Assembly: GCF_022539665.2 (NCBI RefSeq)
Contig: NC_081331.1
Span: forward strand, 14,230,638 to 14,294,637
Direction of reading: 5' to 3'
DNA: 64,000 bases
Origin: Daphnia carinata
Taxonomy: Eukaryota > Arthropoda > Branchiopoda > Diplostraca > Daphniidae
The notes under the pieces are model-generated. The model was not told the DNA's origin, searched no databases, and saw only the letters and a program-made list of their open reading frames with translations. The position numbers were made by a program, and so were the translations under genes. Shown here piece by piece: positions 13,019-23,904 of the stretch. Every line of letters begins with the position of its first letter. Position 1 is the stretch's first letter.

Positions 13019-13735
13019 ATCACCCACAATCTTCGATTAGATCTCACGCCCTCCTTTGTGTAATAACGTCGTCTGTTATAGGAACAATGTTCTTGTTTAC
13101 ATCGAGTCCTATTGACTTGGACCGTTTTGATACTGTACACCATCTTCTTTTGTTAGTCCTTTCGTTCCAGTTGCTTTTGTTTCAAAACACGTTTCTTAAT
13201 AAGTTGGTGATTCTAGTCCATTTGTCTGATTGACCTCCTGTACATATTTTTTTCTTCGTCGATGGACTTTGAATATTGCTGATTCGTGCACAAAAAATGT
13301 TTTTCATGTTTGTCGTCCATTTGCTTGAAGTTTTTCCCATCTTATTTTGCCAGGCGATTTCGTGATTACCTCAATCATGGAACGTGTAGAAGGAAGTGCC
13401 GTAATTCCTTCCTTCTAGCAACCTGAGCAAACATATCCAAATCAGTTAAAACTGTACAATCCGATATTGTTCATATTTCTTCCCCTACATTTTTGACTGG
13501 CCCAATGATCCCCTTTTTGTCGTCATTTTGACATGAAAAAAATTGTGTTATGTATGCAAAATGTAAAACTTATTGACAAGAACGTCCAAAATAATAAGCT
13601 GATTCAAATGTCGGTTTCGTATCTTACTATGTAAATCTCTCAGTGAGTTTCTATAGTAATAAAATCGGTTTGCTAGCCATCGACGGGTTTAAGCGAAATC
13701 CATTTTCTATGAATAAAAATTCACCTTGATATTAT
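13019..13735 (+). other. PLC-epsilon 3' UTR and downstream flank
   Basis: AT-rich, no open frame of note. The first clear AATAAA after the stop codon is at 13658, suggesting a 3' UTR of about 650 nt that ends just before the dispersed repeat begins. Confidence 0.5.
13658..13663 (+). terminator. likely polyadenylation signal of PLC-epsilon
   Basis: AATAAA, 640 nt after the stop codon; no earlier canonical hexamer was seen on this strand. The cleavage site is not defined. Confidence 0.4.
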
Positions 13736-14040
13736 GGCAATCCGTTTCATATGGCAATCCGTTTTACCCAAAATAAAAATAAAAAATATTGGCCTTTTTT
13801 CTGTTTTACTGCTATCGCCATCTACCGATCACGCTACTAGTTAACTCTCTACTACACTGACCGAAAAAAATTTTTAAGCCCGACTAATTAAGGCCGACTA
13901 AATAAGCCCGACTTTTCTCGGTCGGGCTTAAATTTATTATTTTGTCGGGCTTATTTAAAACCTGGCCAAATAGTATTTCCACTAGATGGCGTGCAGATTC
14001 ATCAGCCTCTAGCGTGTTGAAATGGAACTATTGTTATTTT
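13735..14040. mobile_element. dispersed repeat of the TAAGCCCGAC family, internally deleted copy
   Basis: The block starts with two tandem copies of a TATGGCAATCCGTTT motif and continues through an inverted pair, AAGCCCGAC (13904-13912) facing GTCGGGCTT (13921-13929). Almost the same sequence, in the same orientation, fills 63535-64000 at the end of the window. That copy has about 180 bp more between the hairpin and the shared right part, so this one appears internally deleted. No coding capacity was seen, so it is probably a non-autonomous element. Confidence 0.65.
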
Positions 14041-14118
14041 TTGTTGTCATGTGATTCTCATTGTTTACTTTGTTTTTACGTTGACAACGTGTATTTGAGT
14101 TTCTCTCGTCTGAACGGT

Positions 14119-15049
14119 ATCGTTATTTCTGTTTGTTTTTTTTTGTTGTTTTTACCTCCACCCCTATTATCGACGTGCAAATATTCTTCTTTTGTTAGTA
14201 AACATATCCAGTAGTGGAGTTGCAAGTAACAGATGGGTTCTGTTGTGTACTTTGCACATGTCGTGGTTTGTTGCATGATTTTATTACTTTGTGAATCAAT
14301 TGTAACTTATTTACGAGACATTCTTGAAGATGTGCTATTTGCTAATATTCTGCAAGAATGGGATCACCCATTTACTTCTGTCTGGTAATAACCATATCTG
14401 TTCAACTATCCCCTTAATTCTGATGACTACAAAATTAAGGGGATGGTTTTAAAACATTAAAACATTATTGTTATTTCTGTTTTTTTTTGTTGTTTTTACC
14501 TCCACCCCTATTATCGGTGTGCAAATATTGCACTGCTTCATTACCTAAACGAAATGTCAGCCGTTGCACTTGGGCTTAAAATGAGGTAATATTAACATAC
14601 TTTTGGAAAACCAGGTCTCATGTTGTATCATTCTGGGTAAAGCCAGTGTTACAAGCAGAACTGTGCATGATATTTGGTGAAAATCGATGGTTTTTGTGTT
14701 TACAACCAAAAGCCAATTTTCAGGATTATTAAGATGATAATTTACTACTTTTACATTTGCAACATGTTAATCTTATTCTTCTTTTGTTAGTAAACATATC
14801 CAGTAGTGGAGTTGCAAGTAACAGATGGGTTCTGTTGTGTAATTTGCACATGTCGTGGTTTGTTGCATGATCTTATTACTTTGTGAATCAATTGTAACTT
14901 ATTTACGAGACATTCTTGAAGATGTGGTATTTGCTAATATTCTGCAAGAATAGGATCACCCATTTACTTCTGTCTGGTAATAACCATATCTGTTCAACTA
15001 TCCCCTTAATTCTGATGACTACAAAATTAAGGGGATGGTTTTAAAACAT
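14119..15049. repeat. tandem duplication with a 248-bp indel
   Basis: Copy A spans about 14119-14458 and copy B about 14463-15049, near-identical over their shared parts. Copy B has 248 extra bases (14530-14777). TATT ends the shared left part at 14526-14529, and the extra segment ends with TATT at 14774-14777, fitting either an insertion with a 4-bp target duplication or a microhomology deletion in copy A. Each copy ends with an inverted pair CCCCTTAATT / AATTAAGGGG. Short open frames here have no known product. Confidence 0.8.
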
Positions 15050-15940
15050 TTGCTTCGATTATTATGTGTGTGGTAGTGATTTGAAGTGGTATACAGGTCG
15101 TACCTGAAAGCTGAACTTTAAGAACTTTGAAAGGCCATGTTATGTTCATTTACTATAGTTTACATTTGAAACTACGCAGATCTTTTGTAAGTTGTGAAGG
15201 AGAACATAGTTCATTTTTTACATTTTCGAAATTATAACTTTCAGTACAACTTCCGGTTTGAAAATGCCTAATAACTCACTATCTGTTGGTCTGAATGAAA
15301 AAAGAACCACATTTTCGTAATCCTCGTGAAATTTGGGGTCGAATCCATGTGTCAGTAGGAAATAGCCGAAAATCGTCAAAAATCGCAAATTTCCCTGAAC
15401 TATAGTTCAGGAAAAATCACGATTTTGGCCAAATTGGACTTTTCGCCAAAAACAGGTCAAAATAGGTCAGACACGCCCTAAATTTCACGAGGATCACGAA
15501 AATCATATTCGTTTTGTTGTGGGCCCAGTATTTCTGGAGATATAGGCTACTTCCGGTCACTTCCGGTAAATTTTTTTTTTAAACTTCGCAAAAACTAAAA
15601 AATGAACATTAATATGCCAAACACTTTAAGCATTTCGATCATATATGAAATGGTGTAGAAGCTTCTTTCGTGCTTGTTTTGTTATTTTACTGTTGGTTGA
15701 TCGCGCGAATTGATATACTTATGACACTACTTCGTTAACAGAGACTACTAGCATTATGTATCACGCTAATGGGAAGGTATACCTGGTAAATATAGATCAT
15801 AGCATGAAGATATACCACATACTATTATTATAACCTTATCACGCACGGCCATCTGATGTATAGTCAGGTTGAAAAATAAGCCCGACTTCTTGTTTTACGT
15901 TACGCTGTATCGTATTAGCACGGTACAGGTAATTACATAA
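15050..15940. other. AT-rich non-coding stretch with short inverted repeats
   Basis: No gene seen. It holds a small palindrome CCTGAACTATAGTTCAGG near 15393, a tandem pair of ACTTCCGGT near 15550, and a single AAGCCCGAC motif near 15878, so it belongs to the surrounding repeat block. Confidence 0.5.
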
Positions 15941-16010
15941 TATTAATAGCTCTGAGGTAGAGCGTCTGACTACGGGAATCGAGAATCAAGAGTTCGAGTC
16001 ACGTCTGGAT
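15940..16010 (+). other. degenerate tRNA-like sequence
   Basis: Contains an A-box-like D arm (TAGCTCTGAGGTAGAGC) followed at tRNA-like spacing by a B-box-like GAGTTCGAGTC. The anticodon and T stems do not pair well, so this is at best a tRNA relic or the pol III head of a SINE. Confidence 0.35.
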
Positions 16011-16208
16011 CCAATGTGCCAGAGGATTGAATTACGGTTGCCACTATAGACAATATTTCTTTGTACGAAAAATGAATCACTCTATTGTATTTATAGGTGA
16101 CATTCCGAGACGGAAATATTAAATTGCGTTGGGACGCACAACAATATTATTACAAGTGCAAATAGATTTCCTTCAAAAGACATGGAAAAATAGTTATTTA
16201 ATTTACAA

Positions 16209-16278
16209 GACTCATGGCTCTATGGTTGAGCATCGGCGTCGCACGCCAGAGATCAAGGGTTCAGTCCCCTAGAGAGTC
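16209..16278 (+). tRNA. tRNA-like sequence, possible tRNA-Ala(CGC) relic
   Basis: Seventy nucleotides that fold roughly as a cloverleaf. GACTC (16209-16213) pairs with GAGTC (16274-16278), GCTC pairs with GAGC in the D arm, and GGG/CCC closes a T loop reading TTCAGTC. The anticodon stem has a GGC/GCC core and a loop that would place CGC as anticodon. The acceptor and anticodon stems contain mismatches, and it sits in a repeat block, so a pseudo-tRNA or tRNA-derived element is more likely than a working gene. Confidence 0.3.
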
Positions 16279-16635
16279 AAAATGAAAATAAATATGTGTA
16301 ACTCAAAATGTCAAATCTGATATACAATGCATGTATACTATTCAATATCAGTAATTCACATAAAGTTGTAGAATCTCCATGAAGTGAGATTAAAGTGCAT
16401 CGTTCCATAATCTGTCTAACAACGAAATATAGTCCCATGATTGGGAATAGCAAAAACTGAAAATGTAATGTATACGTCAATAAATTGACATAGCGACATC
16501 TATAAGGAAATGTATGTGTAATAAATAAGGAAATGTGAACAGTGCAGTGCAACAGCACGACAGTAAAAAAGACAATATCTGTAAATATTTTTTTGTAAAG
16601 AATTTGTATTGACAGTATTCGGCACAATTTGAAGA

Positions 16636-17010
16636 CTTGCAACTTTGAAAGGCAAAATAGCCGATTTCAAAGTTGCTGTCAACCAAGGTAGGGGGAGACA
16701 CTACCTCAGTTTGACTCACCGGGGAGATTACCCGGTGCGTGGCTAAGAGAAGCCGGAAGAAGAGCGAAGGTTGCGGACAAGCTTTTACGTGAGCGATTAA
16801 CTGTTAATTCGGATTTTTGGGTAGCCCCATAGCCCTCCAATGATATCATCGGACCATGAGGACCCCCACGTCCCCTTTCCAGACAGCGCACTCACAACCG
16901 TTACTGCTGATCACAGTAGGGGCATGACCCCCTACGGGCTTATTAAAAATCAAAGGGAAACGGGGCCACAGAAAAGAAGGGAGCCCAGATATACACTTCA
17001 ATTTATATAA
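16636..17010 (+). repeat. hairpin-rich module, solitary third copy
   Basis: This stretch matches the modules at about 21850-22235 (same orientation) and 20580-20955 (inverted), but is more diverged. It keeps strong stems: AGGTAG (16686-16691) with CTACCT (16701-16706), CACCGGG (16717-16723) with CCCGGTG (16731-16737), and a GTAGGGG/CCCCCTAC pair near 16916-16936. Stem conservation in three copies suggests a structural role. No open frame is shared by the copies. Confidence 0.65.
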
Positions 17011-18770
17011 ATTTTAATACTTTGTTTTCCGGCCGCAGCAACGACTGAAGGTAATGGGCAGGAAGCATTTTTCAAAAATTCCTTCGGGCTTCCAACCGTT
17101 ATCATTATGAAATTTGGTTCGACTAGATACCTCTTTTGATTCAGTATGATTCTTAACCTATTTAAAGAAAACGAAACATGAATCAATTTTTAAACGTTTG
17201 CCCATCAATATATATTCAATAAGGATCGGTGCAATCCTTCTTTACCTCTTGTTTTGGTGAACTACTGGTATTAACTGTATTCAGCTAATGGTTTGACAGA
17301 CATAGTGCTTGCTTGGATGGTAAGTTGACGGGCAGCGAAGAAACTAATCATTAAGCGACTACCTATTTTCTAATACCTATGCAAAAAACACAATAAATGG
17401 CATTTTAATTAGTTATAATCATGGGTTTCCAGGCACAAAAAAAGACAGACTTACTGGGTGAGACGGTTCAAAACGTTCCAACTTCTTTCAGGACCCCTGC
17501 ATCAGAATGACAGACTGAGGATGAGTTCGGAAGTCGCGAATTGAGATAGCCAATTTCGGTAATATACTTGATCTCTTTCATACTAGGCATGTAATCTAAA
17601 TTTGCTGTACAATGTACAACAAAAAACAAAGCAGTAAAATAATTCTGTATAAAAAATTACTAAATTGCATTTTGTTACACCTATTTGGCTTTGTAAAGTG
17701 ATACTAACTTACAACATAGTCCTGTGAAGTTGCTCACCGGGCATGACAAGCAATACATCTTCGATATAAGCTGAAGCAGTCTGATTCAAGAATGCTTAGG
17801 TTGTCCAAAAACACTGCATACTGACTGATGGAACAGCAGAAAATCAGGATGTAGATTAATTGATTTTCCAGAAATAAGTACCTTTGACGTTTGAAATTCT
17901 GACCAACTGTTTTTGCTGTTCACATTTTTCAAAATGTTCAGCACATACTTAAGGCCACCATAGCACAGAATTTTTTCCAGTTTTGCAAACATACCATCAC
18001 AGCATCTATGAGGAACAGGAGAGGTTAAAGTTTTCTTTCTTTAAAAATCTATTTATTTCATAACATACCACGATAAGCTCTTCTTTTGTAATGGGCAGCC
18101 CTCTCTAAGTACTTGCATAAGTAATGCTTCAATACTTAGAACAGCTGAAACAAGCAGTTGTGATAAAAAAAAGTATCAGCACCACTGGCAAGAATATAAG
18201 CATGAAGACTTGTTATGGACAATATCTACAATTGGTACAAATGACAGATGGGGTGAAACTACAATACGACGAACTAAACTGAACCTTCCTCATTGATGTG
18301 TCAATCTATAGAAGGATTTAAATCTTTCTTAATGAGACATGCAGGATACTGTTTAAAATTTTAGTAAAGATGGTACCAAATGCTGAGTTACTAGAAATTT
18401 TGCCCGGAAAATCTCCAACTGACACGTGAAACATAAATCAGCTGTTCTGCATTTGCAAATCCAGTGTTCAAGTAACCATATTATCCAATCCATGTCTGCC
18501 ATGTCTTGGTGTCACATAGAAAATCGTAAAAATTGTTTTAAAAAAAGAATATATTTTTTTCGATAGTGAGTTTTATTAATATCTAAATAACGAAAGTCAT
18601 ATGTATACTCACAGATGTATCACTTTTCAATCCAAAGAAGTCTTATTTTTTTCTTAAGCCAAACTTTTTTGTGAAGAAATGAAGAGTTTCTACTGGCATT
18701 ACTCATTTTCACTGAAGGAAATCCTTGCAAACACACCATATTAGGAGCAGCGCGACGAAGCAGAAATATT
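17010..18770. other. AT-rich interval, no gene recognised
   Basis: Only short open frames are present; one on the minus strand (17786-17992, 68 codons) has no recognisable motif. No duplicate of this interval was noticed elsewhere in the window. It may be the interior of a decayed element. Confidence 0.4.
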
Positions 18771-18874
18771 AGGTCAATGTATATAGAGAATTAACTAAAA
18801 ATCTGACCGTTAGATGGCGATAGCAGAAATACAGAAAAAATGCTTATATTTTTTTTGGGGGTTGGGGGGGGGGG

Positions 18875-18925
18875 TAAAACGGATTGCCATATAATAACGT
18901 ATATATCTGGCAATCCGTTTTACAC
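18875..18925. repeat. short palindrome at the left edge of the large inverted repeat
   Basis: TAAAACGGATTGCCA and its complement TGGCAATCCGTTTTA face each other across about 15 bp. The same motif is found at 13738, 13751, 23886 (inverted) and 63538, always next to members of the dispersed family, which suggests an element terminus. Confidence 0.6.
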
Positions 18926-19077
18926 AAAAAAAAAAAAAATATCGCCAAAAAAAAAAACAAAAATCGCACTTTTTTCTTTTTTTCCGACACGTAGCCATCT
19001 ACCGCTCAGACTCGTTATGACTAGCGTAGGCAATTTCAGTCCATTGGATTCCATTCGCAGTTAGTTCAGTAGCGTGG

Positions 19078-19849
19078 ATGGAGAATAACGCGTGGCTGGA
19101 GGAACAATTGAAAAATGGATTAGATAATAAAACAAAAAAATGGTAAGTATAAACATTATTATATTGGTTTTCAATTATTAATTATTGTTTATTAGATCAA
19201 ATTATGAAGCTGCAGGCCCAGTTATTGGAACAACACAAAATATTAGATAACAACAAAGCTAAGGATCGTAGGCCTAATACGTAATGATTCTATTTATTTG
19301 CTTTTATTCATTCGTGTTTTGTAGCTCAAATTTTGAGTCTACAAGCTCAGCTAGGGGAAAAGAACAAATTGGAACGAAACACTTTCCAAACAGTGAAGGA
19401 GGTTTTTCAAAACTCATCCCTAACTGAACGTGAGGATGAGTTGGCATTAGGTGAACACAGCCAGGTACCTAAACTTTTCAAATAAGAATTCAAAATAAGT
19501 ATAGAATTTTAAAAAACAATTATTTATTGTTTAGTTATTCAGTCCACTACCTGACAGCGTGTTAAAGTTAAATTCTGTTAGTGCTGCACTAAAAGAATTG
19601 TTAGTAATAAGCCCATGCAGTGAAGGAACTGAACAATTGTGGGACCATATTTGGGCCGAAAATGGGTGTGGTACAGAAACCCAGAAATGGCACAAGTTCA
19701 ACATGAAACATGGATTAGGTACTTTTCGGTTTTTTGTCTATCGAAAAAGTATTTTTAATGCTATTATTTTGCATTCACAGAACTTTAGCAGGGGATTAAG
19801 TCAAGTCTGGAAGTGTTACAGGATGGAAGAGTCAGCCTACAGTTGAAAA
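19078..19849 (+). pseudogene. decayed copy of the palindrome coiled-coil gene
   Basis: This is the left-arm counterpart of the intact minus-strand gene at 22957-23689. The start region is damaged: the ATG equivalent to the intact start is followed after one codon by TAG. An alternative upstream ATG at 19078 leads, after splicing, into a TGA. The donor of the second exon reads GATCGTAGG in place of GATGGTAAGG. The last exon (about 19536-19849) remains fully open and closely similar to its partner. It is probably non-functional, though the last exon could still be expressed. Confidence 0.65.
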
Positions 19850-20579
19850 AAACACTGAGAGTGCATTACCATTAAGCTATGAGGTAAAGTAATAGGGTAT
19901 GCACATTGTCTAATGAGAAGTACCATCTTGTGTGAATGAATCCTGTATAACAGCAATCCTTTATAGTTCTGTCACAGCTAGAAGCCTCAAATAATTCTGC
20001 TTCCCTTGCTAAAGAACAACTTGTCCTTTACGCTCAGTGTTGGTGAAGCTGGGTACTTAAATGGCCCTAAAGATGTTTCACTTCACTGGCATTGCAGCGA
20101 TGAACATCATACATAGACTCTTTAGGTATGAAAGGAATTTTCTTGAAAATTTTTTGAATTTATGATGAAGCTTTTCTCCTCCTTTTTGCCAACCATGTCT
20201 AATCTACAAAAAAAAAATTATCCAATAGGAAAGGATTTTCAGCATACTGGGAACACAACTATCAACAATGCAACATTCTAGGGGTTTTATTTTATCATTC
20301 AAGAGCCTTATACAATGATTTTCATCTGCAATTTGTATGGCCTTTCCCAAGCTTCTGCTAGAAGTTGAATCTATGAGTCATGTAAGTCATGAGCAACAAT
20401 TGAGATGCTTAATGGTGTTTTTCTTTTCTCAGTGTAGGTTAATAGTAACATTGGATCTGAAAAGATTCTTGGTTGGGGCATGACACTGAATAAATTGTAA
20501 TGATTGAATGGATGACATGACATTTCTATACTTCATTCGGATTCCCGAGACGGTATTTTATATTTAAAAAATTGAAGTG

Positions 20580-20955
20580 CATATCTGGGCTCCCTTCCTT
20601 TCCGTAGCCCCGTTTCCCCTTGACTCGTAATAAGCCCGTAGGGGGTCATGCCCCTACTGTACGGTATATATAAAAACAACATATACCGAGGTTTGGAGGG
20701 CTCTGGCCGGAAAGGGGACGTGGATGTCCGCTTAGTCCGATGATGTGTTCACGGAGGGCTCTGTGGCTACCCACAAATCCGAACTAAAGGTTAATCGCTC
20801 CTGTAAAAATGTTCCAAATCTTCAGCTCTTCTTCCGGCTTCTCTTAGCCAATCACCGGGTAATCTCCCTGGTGGGTCAACAAGGCAGTGTCTCCCCCTGC
20901 CTGGGTTGACGGCAACTTTTGAAAGGGCTATTGTGCCTTTTTAAAGTTGCAAAAA
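20580..20955 (-). repeat. hairpin-rich module in the left arm
   Basis: Inverted counterpart of the module at 21850-22235, including the CACCGGGG/CCCGGTG stem and the stem built on CCCCCTAC. See the solitary copy at 16636-17010. Confidence 0.65.
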
Positions 20956-21243
20956 TAATTGTAACGTGTAGAGAATTGTCAATAAATTTTTTTTTCATAA
21001 AATATTTTTTGCAAAATTTGTCTCTTTCATTGTCTGTGTTCGCTTTGTTCACACATTACAATTACCAAATTTTTTTTTATTTAGCTTGCTCAATTCATCT
21101 TTATTGTTTTTGCCACCGTTGTATCGTTTATCTGTAAGTATTCAATTATTATTATTACACTTTTTGAATTCTTGAACTTAGACAAGAAACAACGAGTAAT
21201 ACCTGGATATTTTCTGAAGTAATTTTGTAATTATATATTGTTT

Positions 21244-21312
21244 TACTGGCATGGGAATCGATCCCCAGACATTTAGCGTGCAACGCCGATGCTCTAACAT
21301 TGAGCCACGAGA
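21244..21312 (-). other. tRNA-like sequence in the palindrome spacer
   Basis: Read on the minus strand it has a D arm GTGGCTCAATGTTAGAGC, an anticodon region with TGC in the loop position, and a B-box-like GGATCGATTCCC. The D and T stems pair; the acceptor stem does not. It resembles the tRNA-like sequence at 16209 (shared ATCGGCGT..CACGC core). Confidence 0.35.
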
Positions 21313-21406
21313 TATATTTAAAATTTTATTATCGCATATCATATGTTATCCTCTAGGATGTTTATGCAGTCTTTCACAACTATATGTTTATCTTTCTATT
21401 GCTTTC

Positions 21407-21474
21407 GTAAGGTCCATAGCTCTGTGGTAGAGCATTCAGCTGCGATAACTGTTACCCTGGGTTCAAACCTTACT
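21407..21474 (+). other. tRNA-like sequence in the palindrome spacer
   Basis: A-box-like TAGCTCTGTGGTAGAGC at correct distance from B-box-like GGGTTCAAACC. The anticodon stem is weak and the T stem imperfect, so a functional tRNA is unlikely. Confidence 0.35.
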
Positions 21475-21596
21475 AAATGTATAATGATCTACATCTAAAT
21501 GGAGGAAAGAATAATGCACTAATGCATTTCAATTTTATTCAAAGTGTAAATGCAAGTCCGCAAGTGACTAGAAAAAAGCCAACTTGACATCATATG

Positions 21597-21670
21597 ATTC
21601 ATGGCTCATTGGTAGAGCATAGGCGCGGTATGCCGAACATCCAGCGTTCGATCCCTGGATAATAATTGAA
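21597..21670 (+). other. tRNA-like sequence at the right edge of the spacer
   Basis: TGGCTCATTGGTAGAGC is a near-consensus A box and GCGTTCGATCCC a good B box. CCAG/CTGG closes the T arm and GGC/GCC the anticodon arm. ATTCA near the 5' end can pair with TGAAT at the 3' end. It lies about 200 bp before the right-arm hairpin module, as the 16209 copy lies before its own module. Confidence 0.4.
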
Positions 21671-21849
21671 TGCTTACAGCCTACACTGGCAAAAAACAAT
21701 ATAGGTGAATTGAGCAAGCTAAATAAAAAAAAAGGCGATATATGTAATGTGTGAACACAGCGAACAAAGACAATGAAAGAGACAAATTTTGCAAAAAATA
21801 TTTTATGAAAAAAAAATTTATTGACAATGCTCTACACGTTACAATTATT

Positions 21850-22235
21850 TTTGCAACTTTAAAAAGGCACAATAGCCCTTTCAAAAGTTGCCGTCAACCC
21901 AGGCAGGGGGAGACACTGCCTTGTTGACCCACCGGGGAGATTACCCGGTGATTGGCTAAGAGAAGCCGGAAGAAGAGCTGAAGATTTGGAACATTTTTAC
22001 AGGAGCGATTAACCTTTAGTTCGGATTTGTGGGTAGCCACAGAGCCCTCCGTGAACACATCATCGGACTAAGCGGACATCCACGTCCCCTTTCCGGACAG
22101 AGCCCTCCAAACCTCGGTATATGTTGTTTTTATATATACCGTACAGTAGGGGCATGACCCCCTACGGGCTTATTACGAGTCAAGGGGAAACGGGGCTACG
22201 GAAAGGAAGGGAGCCCAGATATGCACTTCAATTTT
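21850..22235 (+). repeat. hairpin-rich module in the right arm
   Basis: Closest relative of the left-arm module. It contains the CACCGGG/CCCGGTG stem and a GTAGGGG/CCCCCTAC stem; no coding frame is conserved. Confidence 0.65.
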
Positions 22236-22956
22236 TTAAATATAAAATACCGTCTCGGGAATCCGAATGAAGTATAGAAATGTCATGTCATCCATTCAAT
22301 CATTACAATTTATTCAGTGTCATGCCCCAACCAAGAATCTTTTCAGATCCAATGTTACTATTAACCTACACTGAGAAAAGAAAAACACCATTAAGCATCT
22401 CAATTGTTGCTCATGTGACTTACATGACTTATAGATTCAACTTCTGGCAGAAGCTTGGGAAAGGCCATACAAATTGCAGATGAAAATCATTGTATAAGGC
22501 TCTTGAATGATAAAATAGCACCCCTAGAATGTTGCATTGTTGATAGTTGTGTTCCCAGTATGCTGAAAATCCTTTCCTATTAGATAAATTTTTTTTTAGA
22601 TTAGACATGGTTGGCAAAAAGCAGGAGAAAAGCTTCATCATAAATTCAAAAAATTTTCAAGAAAATTCCTTTCATACCTAAAGAGTCTATGTATGATGTT
22701 CATCGCTGCAATGCCAGTGAAGTGAAACATCTTTAGGGCCATTTAAGTACCCAGCTTCACCAACACTGAGCGTAAAGGACAAGTTGTTCTTTAGCAAGGG
22801 AAGCAGAATTATTTGAGGCTTCTTGCTGTGACAGAACTATAAAGGATTGCTGTTATACAGGATTCATTCACACAATATGGTTCTTCTCATTAGACAATGT
22901 GCATACTTTATTACTTAACCTCATACCCTTATGGTAATGCACTCTCAGTGTTTTTT

Positions 22957-23689
22957 TCAACTGTAGGCTGACTCTTCCATCCTGTAACACTTCCAGACTT
23001 GACTTGATCCCCTGCTAAAATTCTGTGAATGCAAAATAATAGCATTAAAAATACTTTTTCGATAGACAAAAAACCGAAAAGTACCTAATCCACGTTTTAT
23101 GTTGAACTCATGCCATATCTCGGTTTCCGTATCACACCCATTTTCGGCCCAAATATGGTCCCACAATTGTTCAATTCCTTCGCTGCATGGACTTATTATT
23201 AATGATTCTTTTAGTGCAGCACTAACAGAATTTAAATTTAACACACTGTCAGGTGGTAGACTGAATAACTAAACAATAAATAGTTGTTTGTTAAAATTCT
23301 ATACTTATTTTGAATTCTTATTTGAAAAGTTTAGGTACCTGACTGTGTTCGCCTAATGCCAACTCACCCTCATGTTCAGTTAGGGAAGAGTTTTGAAAAA
23401 CCTCCTTCACTGTTTGGAAACTGTTTCGTTCCAATTTGTTCTTTTCCCCTAGCTGAGCTTGTAGACTCAAAATTTGAGCTACAAAACACAAATGAATAAA
23501 AGCAAATAAATAGAATCATTATGTATTAGGCCTTACCATCCTTAGCTTTGCTGTTATCTAATATTTTGTGTTGTTCCAATAATTGGGCCTGCAGCTTCAT
23601 AATTTGATCTAATAAACAATAATTAATAAGTGAAAACCAATATAATAATGTTTATACTTACCATCCTTTTGTTGTATTATCTTATCCAT
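22957..23689 (-). CDS. element-borne coiled-coil protein of unknown function
   Basis: Four exons on the minus strand join in consistent phase: 23689-23662, 23608-23537, 23478-23339 and 23268-22957, giving 183 residues. All junctions are GT-AG and introns are 53-70 bp. The N-terminal ~60 residues have heptad-like spacing (repeats such as DQIMKLQAQLLEQH and AQILSLQAQLGEKN), predicting a coiled coil. The C-terminal half (LWDHIWAENG, GTFRFFVYRKSIFN) is conserved with the opposite arm but matches no family I recognise. It has no transposase signature, signal peptide or membrane segment. A decayed inverted copy lies at 19078-19849. It could be an accessory protein of a transposon or a captured host gene. 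Confidence 0.6.
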
Positions 23690-23904
23690 TTTTCAATTGT
23701 TCCTCCAGCACCGCGTTATTCTCTCCATCCACGCTACTGAACTAGCTGCGAATGGCATCCAATGGACTGAAATTGCCAACGCCAGTAATAACGAGTCTGA
23801 GCGGTAGATGGCTACGTGTCGGAAAAAAAGAAAAAAGTGTGATTTTTTTTTGTTTTGGGGAATTTTTTTTTTTTTTTTTTTTTTGTAAAACGGATTGCCA
23901 TAAT

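Larger units (their letters stand above)
18890..21115. repeat. left arm of a large imperfect palindrome
   Basis: About 2.2 kb that matches, in inverted orientation, 21683-23905. The match includes a broken copy of the coiled-coil gene, a hairpin module and an AT-rich tail. The arms differ by many substitutions and small indels, so the duplication is not recent or is not being homogenised. The axis lies near 21.4 kb. Confidence 0.8.

Noticed and set aside
20919..21137. 72-codon Phe/Leu-rich open frame, mirrored at 21681-21884
   Set aside because: The similarity comes from the palindrome arms; the peptide is low-complexity AT-rich translation and the two copies diverge as freely as the flanks.
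15940..21670. Functional tRNA genes
   Set aside because: A and B boxes are present, but acceptor and anticodon stems are imperfect and the sequences sit in repeats; described as tRNA-like only.
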